A DNA stretch of 27,500 nt from Cryptococcus deneoformans JEC21 (taxonomy: Eukaryota; Basidiomycota; Tremellomycetes; Tremellales; Cryptococcaceae): positions 57,501-85,000 of the forward strand of contig NC_006680.1 in the NCBI RefSeq assembly GCF_000091045.1, written 5' to 3'. Positions 1-7,315 of the stretch are shown piece after piece. The notes beneath the pieces are model-generated. The model was not told where the DNA came from. It did no database searches and worked only from the letters and a program-made list of their open reading frames with translations. The translations under genes and the position numbers were made by a program. Positions within the stretch are counted from its first letter, which is position 1, and every line of letters starts with the position of its first letter.

Positions 1-157
1 GCTAACAGGACTTGTTTAGTTAGGGTGCGTTATCCAGAAATAAGTGGCCTTACCATCCAGCGAGCCTAGAGAGGGCGGCGCTCTGGACAAGTGGTGTTTC
101 CCTCCAAGGTTGAGGGATAGCCTTATGGTTGTATAATTCGGGTGTGGCGATTGTCAT
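1..157 (-). CDS. L-serine/threonine dehydratase, 5' end only (partial)
   Basis: This is the first coding exon (157 to 54) of a gene that leaves the window on the left. It starts MTIATPELYNHKAIPQPWRE and continues TPLVQSAALSRLAG. It is followed by a typical short intron at 53 to 2, with donor GTAAGG, branch site CTAAC and acceptor TTAG. Joining the split codon TG to the single base of exon 2 at position 1 gives Cys, so the exon ends SRLAGC. 'TPL-(x)-S-ALS-(x)-LAGC' is the N-terminal substrate-side motif of PLP-dependent L-serine/threonine dehydratases (Cha1/SDH family, fold type II). These enzymes deaminate serine to pyruvate and threonine to 2-oxobutyrate. The PLP lysine motif would lie just outside the window. 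An in-frame ATG at 241 exists, but the extra residues do not resemble the family and the stretch reads like a 5' UTR. The call rests on about 35 residues, so a related fold-type-II enzyme is possible. Confidence 0.62.
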
Positions 158-569
158 AGTGTTGGATGATGGGTAAAATAAAGCTACGTGTTGTATAATG
201 TGTATAATATCTATAATTAGTCCAAGAGGGTAAGTCGACAAGATGAATAGTATGGAAAGTCAGTAGACAAAACAGAAATCGGTGGGGGTGAGGGATACGA
301 ACGCATCGCTCTAAATACTCTCAAGCACATGAGTCAGTTTCCAATGGAAAATATGGGATATCACCTGGCCTGAGTGCCATCACAAAGATGTTTCCAATAA
401 TTCAACACCGGGAACATGACAGATAAGCAGGTCACGAGAATAGGCGCCAAATAGGAGATGGACGGTGATACGTATCTGGCTAGAGTTGTTCCGGGTGCGA
501 AGGTTTGTGGGTGCTGTTCGCCATAATAGCTGTTAGTTGTCGCGGTTGTTTTCCAAGAAGGAGAAGCTT

Positions 570-598
570 ATTTCCCACAGCAGACGCGTGTGGGAAAT
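570..598. repeat. 10-bp perfect inverted repeat, 9-bp loop
   Basis: ATTTCCCACA at 570-579 is mirrored by TGTGGGAAAT at 589-598 around a GC-rich 9-base spacer. It sits roughly midway between two divergent start codons. It could be a dimeric transcription-factor site or a hairpin in a 5' UTR. Function is unknown. Confidence 0.55.
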
Positions 599-646
599 TG
601 AGAAGGGGTCGTTGGAAAATAAAGGAGATGGAGAATGTCCTTTCGT

Positions 647-670
647 CCAATTTCCAACAGCCAATTTCCA
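647..670. repeat. CCAATTTCCA direct repeat
   Basis: The 10-mer CCAATTTCCA occurs at 647-656 and again at 661-670, 14 bases start to start. Each copy contains CCAAT, the core bound by HAP/NF-Y complexes. It lies in the divergent promoter between the dehydratase and NmrA-like genes. Binding is inference. Confidence 0.4.
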
Positions 671-1025
671 CCGTTCACAACTTTCGTGCCTCGCTGTGCC
701 TCCGCTGATAAGGAATTGCCGGTGACGGGGGCGACGCTTCACCAGAAGTTGTAATTAAGGGGAGCTGCAAACCTAATCGCAAGTGTAGATTGGATTTTTA
801 AGGCGAATCAAAATACGTCTGGGCTTGGTTCGTAATAATGAATAAACTGTCGTACGTAAGTGGATCACGTAGGAAGTGTTTTGCTGAGAACCACTTATTT
901 ATGCCACCGGGTACTTGCTTATCTGTAGCATACTGAATGACCAGGCAGCCGCCTCGTCCATGTCTTCATTACGACCCTCTTCCTTTCCACTTAGGCAATA
1001 GAATCAAACACGACATCAACTGATC

Positions 1026-1802
1026 ATGGTGGCGGCGCACATTTTAGTTATCGGAGCTACTGGTGAGTACCCTGTGTTTTCCTACATCCGCATCCACGAC
1101 ACAATTATAATTGTTCTCTAGGCCAGTCAGGCTTGGAATTCTGTTCTGCCGCCCTTAATGAGGGACACCAACTGACTCTTTACGTACGGAACCCTGGCAA
1201 GGTACCCGCTGCCATCAGCGGCAATGAAAAAGTCACTGTTATACATGGTACTCTCGAAAATGAATCCAGCTTGCGAAAGGCTATCGAGTCTGGCGCCACA
1301 ATTTTTGTTTCGTTCGCTGGACCTGTTGGGCCCTCGAAAGGTACAGTAGGTTCTGCCAAACCAGCTGCGCTCGAAATAAGTAAATAACCAAGCGCAACAG
1401 CCCATCACCGATGCGATGAAGTCGATATTCCCCCTTCTGATAGCGAACAAGTTCGAGAGGGCCATGGTACTCGGCACGTGTTCTTTCACTGCGCCAGAGG
1501 ATAAAGGTTCTCTTAAATGGAAAGCATTGATTGTTCTTATCAAACTCATCGGTGGATCCGCCTTTGAAGAGTTCCAAGGACTGGGCGGTTTTGTCACATC
1601 TCAAGACATCACACAGCTGAAATGGACCCTCTTCCGGGTCCCTTTTCTCTGGAATGGTCCCGAGGCGCCAGTGAATGCCACTTTCACAGGATCCGGTACC
1701 GATGGGATGTTTTTATCTAGAAAAAGCTTGGTGATATGGGTTTTGAAGGAGATGAATGGAGAGTCCGATTGGATCGGCAAGGCGCCCGTGCTATCGAATT
1801 AA
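1026..1802 (+). CDS. NmrA-like NAD(P)-binding Rossmann protein
   Basis: Three exons (1026-1062, 1122-1345, 1401-1802) join in frame to give 220 residues. The N-terminus has a first beta strand (HILVIGATG) followed by the dinucleotide-binding loop GATGQSG at residues 10-16. 'YVRNPGKVP', about 20 residues further on, is the usual second strand with an Arg suited to NADP. This is the compact atypical SDR fold (NmrA / biliverdin reductase B-like): it binds NAD(P) and acts as an oxidoreductase or redox sensor, and the substrate cannot be read from sequence. Intron 1 (1063-1121) has donor GTGAGT. Intron 2 (1346-1400) uses a weaker GTAGGT donor, chosen because it keeps the frame into PITDAMKS; the nearby GTACAG at 1341 would shift it. 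The length is normal for the family and the C-terminus looks complete. Confidence 0.75.
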
Positions 1803-2842
1803 AGATTAAAGACGAATGGGAAATGTCCCTCAGATATAAGTCCAAAGCAGCTTTAGACGGGATCAAAGAAGGAGAAGGGAAGAAGAATGGTCGGGAGACA
1901 TGCTCGCCAGCTGGATGCTTCGTCAAGCAGAAATGTAACAGAAGTTGCCTCGCTTAATGTACGACTCACTTTTTTCGCCATGTTGAGTGACCCCCGCGCT
2001 TCGTTCAGTTGACTCCGCATCTCCTCGTCCTCCTTCCGCTCTTTCTTCCTTCCATCCTTTTTTTCATCCTCCCCATAACTCAGTCATTAGCTTAATATAC
2101 TCAGCCATGACTCGTTTTCGCACCCACATTCAAAGTGCATGATATATAGGTCACTGATGGTTCCCACCGGCGGGGAAGTAAGGAAGTATATATAGATTCA
2201 AAATGAGCGATTGTCCAGAAGCTTCCGGCACAGATACCGACACATCCACTACCTTCTCGACCTCTCCTCCCCTCCCTATGACATTAATAGACTTTGTTAC
2301 CAACATGCTGTCTGTTCTTCCCCAGCTCTGATTCTTCTTTGACTAAGACTTATCCCCTCCTCACATGATTACCTACTACTTCGAACTCCTGCCTCTGGCT
2401 CCAGGCAACGTAGCAGTAGAACAGAGGACCAACGGACAAATGTGAGAAGGTTTGGTGATACCTTGGATACCAATATATCTGACCCTACTTCAAAGAAGTC
2501 TTATAACAAGGGTCTCTTTAGCTTACTGGATCACAGATGCCTGACATATTCCAGATAATTTTGCCGCCAGGTGAGATCTGATCCCCGACAAAGCAGAATG
2601 AGCAAGATCGAGTTTCTATTCTTATAAAAGGGTTGCAGAATTGGAAATCCTCGTCTAATATTAAAATGATTGCTAATGAATACTTTACGTAATAATTCGG
2701 CTATACGTGCCAGTCGTCGAGTCATCAAGCTTGGCCGGCACCGTTATTTGGATCTCATTCTCTGGGCTCAAATTCCGATATCATTTTATATATTTTTCCC
2801 GTTCCATCTTCATCTGATCATCCGTCCCTGAAAAGAGACACC
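1803..2842. promoter_or_regulatory. Intergenic region upstream of the PLP synthase gene
   Basis: These 1,040 bases hold the 3' UTR of the NmrA-like gene and the promoter of the downstream gene. A pyrimidine-rich block lies near 2020-2080. TGACTC cores, the Gcn4-type half motif, occur at 2010-2015 and 2108-2113. A TATA-like stretch lies at 2786-2794. I saw no convincing exon, tRNA or repeat here. Confidence 0.4.
2784..2797 (+). promoter_or_regulatory. Candidate TATA element, PLP synthase gene
   Basis: An AT-only run containing TATATATT lies about 50 bases before the ATG at 2843, in otherwise mixed sequence. Spacing fits a TATA box with a short 5' UTR. It is position-based inference only. Confidence 0.4.
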
Positions 2843-4197
2843 ATGTCAAGCACAGAGCCCACCATCATTCCCTCTTCCAACACCATGCCTCCTCCCAACG
2901 GTGTTCCCGGGGCGACCGGCACATCTACTCCCATCCTCGGTAGCCGTGGTGGGCCTAGTGGCGGAGGTGCGGGCGGTAGTTTTGGTGTCAAGTCTGGATT
3001 GGCTCAAATGTTGAAAGGCGGGTGAGTCATTATGACTTTTCGGTCGCGTGCAGATGCTGATGAATAAAAAGTGTTATCATGGACGTGATGAATGCGGAAC
3101 AAGCCAAGATTGCGGAAGAGGCTGGTGCCAGTGCTGTCATGGCTCTTGGTAAATTTATTTATTTCATTACCAGCTACATTTTCTGACACATATGTAGAGA
3201 GAATCCCTGCCAACATCCGTCGTGATGGGGGTGTTGCTCGTATGGTCCGTGGTTTATTACCTCAGACAACTACCATCAACTATCTGCTGACAGTATCATA
3301 GTCTGATCCGGGCATGATCAAGGAGATCATGGAAGCTGTCTCCATCCCTGTCATGGCCAAAGTCCGTATCGGCCACATTGTCGAGGCTCAAATCCTCCAA
3401 GCTGTCGGTGTTGACTACATTGATGTACGTCATCCCACGCAAACGCTTTACTTTGATGGACACTGACAATTTACGCCTAGGAATCTGAGGTTCTCACTCC
3501 TGCCGACGATCAACACCACATCGGTAAACATGCCTTTAAAGTTCCCTTTGTATGCGGCTGCAAAAACCTTGGTGAAGCCCTTCGTCGTATCTCTGAGGGC
3601 GCCGCGATGATACGCACCAAGGGCGAAGCCGGTACAGGTGACGTTGTGGAAGCGGTCAGACACCAGCGAGCGGTGATGAGCGATATTCGAAAAGCTGCGA
3701 GCATGACCGACGAGGAGCTCTACGCCTTTGCCAAGGAGTTGTCTGCGCCTTATCATTTGTTGAAGGAGACCGCGAGGCTGAAGAGATTGCCGGTTGTTTC
3801 GTACGTTTTGTTCTTGTCTTACTCCAACAACTCAAGCTAATGGGATGTCTAGCTTCGCCGCCGGTGGTGTGGCTACCCCTGCCGACGCTGCCCTCATGAT
3901 GCAACTCGGTTGCGACGGTGTCTTTGTCGGATCTGGTATCTGTACGTCATCCCGTCTCTCCATCTCCTTAGTTACCTTCTCTGCCCCACTGACACTTTCC
4001 GGTGTGTTGGGAGAACAGTCTTATCAGGAGACCCTGCCAAGCGCGCACGAGCTATCGTCCAAGCCGTTACCCACTACAACAACCCCCAGGTCTTGGCGGA
4101 AATCTCCACCAACTTGGGCGAAGCGATGGTTGGCATCAGTACCGCCCATGAGGGTGAGAAGATCCAAGGTGGACGGTTGGCTGGTAGAGGTAATTAA
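2843..4197 (+). CDS. PDX1: Pyridoxal 5'-phosphate synthase, PdxS/SNZ subunit
   Basis: The lyase subunit of DXP-independent PLP synthase. It condenses ribose 5-phosphate, glyceraldehyde 3-phosphate and ammonia (supplied by a PdxT/SNO glutaminase) into PLP, and normally forms a dodecamer in the cytosol. Seven exons (2843-3021, 3072-3148, 3198-3244, 3302-3424, 3481-3800, 3853-3941, 4019-4197) give 337 residues. Visible family motifs are [11 protein letters not shown] with Asp64, VMAKVRIGH with the Schiff-base Lys121, RTKGEAGTG with the second lysine Lys189, [12 protein letters not shown], and the phosphate-binding [12 protein letters not shown]. Compared with SNZ1 of about 297 residues, it has a roughly 40-residue N-terminal extension rich in Ser, Pro and Gly. 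Intron 3 (3245-3301) has an unusual GTCCGT donor, fixed by the conserved [12 protein letters not shown] junction. No glutaminase (SNO/PdxT) gene is adjacent in this window. Confidence 0.97.
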
Positions 4198-4954
4198 GTA
4201 CTCAAAAGATTGAAAGCGACTGTCACCCTCAACCCTCCTTTGCTAGTCTCCTAGTATTGTACCTTATACCATTTGCGTGGAGTTAGACATCAATTGAACT
4301 GGTTGTTATTGGATCAAAGGGGATAAATAAAAAAGTTTTAAATTATCATGCATCCGCCTACCTTGCATTCTCCTGCCTTGCATCTCTAAGTCTCAATACT
4401 CCGTATTCACCAGTCAACGCATTGACGTTGCACATGACGGGGAAAAGCCAGACTTCACTCATCCCCTTATCCATTTATTACGATCGATAATCAAAGTGTC
4501 ACTGCTTCCTGCACCGCTATTATCATGTATCATACATTCATCGCATTTGAATGCTACAAAGGCGGACCATACAATCGTCCTTAATCGGTTGTGCCTATGG
4601 ATTTGCAAGTCGGCAAGGCCCGTGATACCGGCTCTCCTCCAAAAAAGTCCTCTGGTAAATCTTTGACAGGAACAAGATGATGGCAAATGTCCTTCCTTGC
4701 TTGACCATCCGAGAACGACCGACGAAGGATCCTTGATGATTTGAGAGTTCCTCTCCAGCTTTTGCTGTTGTTTTGTCTTATACTTAATACTTTTGCTTTT
4801 GCTAGTACTTCTCGCTTGCTCGCAAAATACTCTTACGCTGTGTGCTCTTATTTTTTATGCAGCAGTCATCTTTTGGGCAGCTGTGTACTCTTCCCGTTTC
4901 ATAGCATGCAGGATGAACTGTTTTCCGTCCACTCGTCAGCTCATGTTCCTTACC
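4198..4954. other. Convergent intergenic region, no gene seen
   Basis: These 757 bases lie between the 3' ends of the PLP synthase (+) and the membrane protein (-). An A-rich ATAAATAAAAAA at 4323-4334 is a likely polyadenylation signal for the plus-strand gene. A plus-strand open frame from 4741 starts with a hydrophobic stretch, but it runs antisense through the last exons of the membrane protein gene and shows no family resemblance. Confidence 0.45.
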
Positions 4955-7154
4955 TTAGCTGGAAAGGAGAAAGTAAACAACTTGCGACTCCTGAACAAAA
5001 CAAGCTTGTACCGCGTACGACGAGGAAAATGACAACATCAAAAGAAAAAAAGGAGAATGAATACCAAACTCACGAAAAGCGCGATTAAAGTTAGAGGTAT
5101 ACTGCACAACAAGATCATGGTCGCATAAAGGCAAAAGAGGGGGGTATCGACTTGTTTGTTGTCTGGGTATAGGCCGGTGTAGGTTTGAGAGCCGGTAGCT
5201 GCTACGATGAAGAGTTTGAGGAACGCGTTGGCCTGGAGAGGGACAGTCCAATGAACGTTGAAGGGGAGGGAGGGATTGAAGTTGTAAATGGAGGTGGAAA
5301 ATATAGAGAGTGATGAAAGGGTTAGAGTGATGAAAGGGTTAGAGTTCACATTCGAAGCTTGGGGAGAAGAAAGGGACATACGACGAGGACTGGAGGAAAC
5401 ATAGTGAGCTCGGGAGATCATGAGCAAAAACGAAAAGGACGTACAAAAAAACTCGATATCCACTAAACCTTTGGCATCATGTAGCCCTTGAGCGTAGAAG
5501 GCATCTACGACAGTACAAAGCTTTTATTTACTGTAGCTGACGAGACAAGGAGATCAAGCTTACCGATGAGCTGTTTGCAGATAGGGAACCTCCAACTACG
5601 AGCATATGGTATCAGCGTCAAGATTCAACTGAACTAGAACAGAGAGAAAAGAGGCAATACAATGAGTAAAGACATACAAAAGATCGGCACACGCGGCGAT
5701 GATGATGATCACCCACATGGCGATATCGAACGCCGCGGCGAATCTGTTTTAAGAAAGTTAGCTTTCCGTGTATTTTTACAAAACCTGAAAGAAAGTTTGG
5801 TAGATAAGGGTAATTCTTTGGCAAAAAAGATGCTGAAAACTGCAAAGTAATAGGAGAAGAAGAGACAACGTACACGACACCACCGAGATGTTTAGGAATA
5901 TTTGTGTTTCCTACATACCCCGCATCTGGATCTCCGTCCATTCGGTCATAGACTGATTGGTCGTTGCCAAGGTAATGATCTGTTCCAATACAACTAGTCA
6001 GAACGAATACGTAGCACCTTCATGCAGGGGAGACGTACTCATGGTGTCGCTGAAAGTTTTTGTGTTTTCAATAAAGATCATGATCCAAACAATCAGAGGC
6101 TATCATCCCAGATGGTATTAGTGCCTATGTATGGATGCTAGGGATTCGTGAGAGAACATACCATGACCAGGGCGCCTAACGCAACGATGACCCATAGTTT
6201 GCAGACTTTCATCCACAAGTTGGGGAACGTACGAGGCCCTAACCAGTCGGCTGTCATGATGGGTGGATAAAGTTAGTTTCTTTTGCTTCTTGTTCCTTGG
6301 GGTTACAAATAGGGGTATGATGGGTGTTTGTAGATTTGGACGTTGGATTGATTCAAGGGTGGGTTCGCGAAAAAGACGAAGGAGATACGAACTTGTGAGT
6401 ATACGAGACGTCAGACCTTTCCAATCGACTGAGAATACTTTGTTCTTGCACCAGAGGTAAGCACGACGTCGTTTCCTAAGTCTGGTATTTTCAAGCTTTG
6501 GTTCGGGAGGTAGATCTTTTTCGAATATCTCACTTTCTTCTTCGGAATAGGATTGAGTGTCGTGGTTTTGCTGTTGTGATAATTGTGGCTTGTACTGTTG
6601 CTGTTGTTGTGGTGGTGGAGCACTAGGATAGAAAAGTTCGTCTGAGAGTGAAGTATAGAAAGGGGGGCTGAAAGATGGGATGTAGGAAGTGGGGAAGAGG
6701 TCGTGACGATTTGTATTGAACGACTTGGAGACAGCGTCAAAGTTTGTGAGCGGCATCCTCGCAGGGATGAAAAATCTTCTTTTGTCTGTTTCCGCGGTAA
6801 AATGTTACGGACAGAGATGGGATATTGTGAAGGGGATGAGAGAGGATTGTTGAATGATCCTTTTACCGGTGTGAGGTTTGTAACGATGTAATTGCGAGGG
6901 CCAAACAAGGGTGGAGGTGAGAAAGGATGGTGACGGCGGCTGTTTTTGCTGCTTGCTCTCTGGGGTAGTACTTACCATTTGCATAGTTGGCAACTAAAGC
7001 GATCAATTCTTCATATGCCAAAACTGTACTCCAGCATTACTCAGTATGCCTCTCCGAACAAGAACGAAGAAATCAAAGAAGTAACCGTACGAACTCGTTG
7101 AAAACAAAAAAGAAGAAAAAGACGTTCGCGGTGGAGGCCGAACCACGACATCAT
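4955..7154 (-). CDS. Multi-pass membrane protein, family not recognised
   Basis: I do not recognise this protein. On the minus strand twelve exons join in frame: 7154-7091, 7023-6976, 6785-6393, 6250-6162, 6099-6039, 5979-5874, 5743-5678, 5595-5564, 5504-5445, 5389-5382, 5232-5074, 4990-4955, giving 373 residues. Predicted membrane helices lie near residues 12-36, 183-207, 255-276 (FAAAFDIAMWVIIIIAACAD), 303-325 and 340-362. Between helices 1 and 2 is a hydrophilic segment with a Gln-rich run (residues 85-105) and a basic RKRRRAYLW motif. 'RRFFIPARMPLTNFD' follows helix 1. The fourth helix is assembled across an 8-nt exon (5389-5382): IEFFFLV joins ANAFLKLFIV. Introns of 190, 142, 130 and 149 bp are long for this window, so a further small exon may be missed. 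The last coding exons are the least certain, because an alternative GTCGAT donor near 5152 would remove helix 5. It shares a short divergent promoter with eIF4B. Confidence 0.62.
5307..5345. repeat. 17-bp tandem repeat inside an intron
   Basis: AGAGTGATGAAAGGGTT is repeated exactly at 5307-5323 and 5324-5340, with a partial third copy to 5345. On the coding (minus) strand of the membrane protein gene each unit carries CTCTAACCC, so the duplication doubles a possible CTAAC branch site inside the 149-bp intron 5381-5233. Confidence 0.85.
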
Positions 7155-7315
7155 TTATCACATCATCTCGGGTTAATAACCAGATAATAATTCGGGCCTT
7201 TCCTAGAAACGCCGCGGAATTCCGCGCGGTGGCTCGAGTTTTCTTGCTCAATTGTTATTCCCAAGCGGATTCAAAAAGTTGCTATATACACCTACAACCC
7301 AAACATTCATACAAA
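7155..7315. promoter_or_regulatory. Short bidirectional promoter (membrane protein / eIF4B)
   Basis: Only 161 bases separate the start codons of the minus-strand membrane protein (7154) and plus-strand eIF4B (7316). The segment holds the 14-bp palindrome at 7213-7226 and a TATATA at about 7283-7288, close to the eIF4B start. The two genes are likely to share regulatory DNA. Confidence 0.65.
7213..7226. promoter_or_regulatory. 14-bp perfect palindrome in bidirectional promoter
   Basis: CGCGGAATTCCGCG is self-complementary with no spacer. It lies 59 bases from the upstream start codon and 90 from the downstream one. The CGG...CCG arrangement recalls sites of Zn2Cys6 fungal regulators, but binding is not shown by the sequence. 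Confidence 0.5.

Larger units (their letters stand above)
158..1025. promoter_or_regulatory. Divergent intergenic region (serine dehydratase / NmrA-like)
   Basis: These 868 bases separate two genes transcribed away from each other, so the region must hold both promoters. Several short overlapping open frames occur at 480-742 on both strands, but none has splice signals or family-like content. The only clear structure is the inverted repeat at 570-598 and the repeated CCAATTTCCA at 647-656 and 661-670, both listed separately. Confidence 0.5.

Noticed and set aside
480..742. Four overlapping 62-69 codon frames on both strands
   Set aside because: Overlap on both strands with no splice signals, no family resemblance and no codon preference; they lie in a promoter.
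2531..2728. 65-codon minus-strand frame with basic start
   Set aside because: AT-rich, no recognisable domain, isolated in an intergenic region.
4741..5088. Plus-strand 115-codon frame with signal-peptide-like start
   Set aside because: Its second half is antisense to the last exons of the membrane protein gene, and the sequence after the hydrophobic start is not protein-like.
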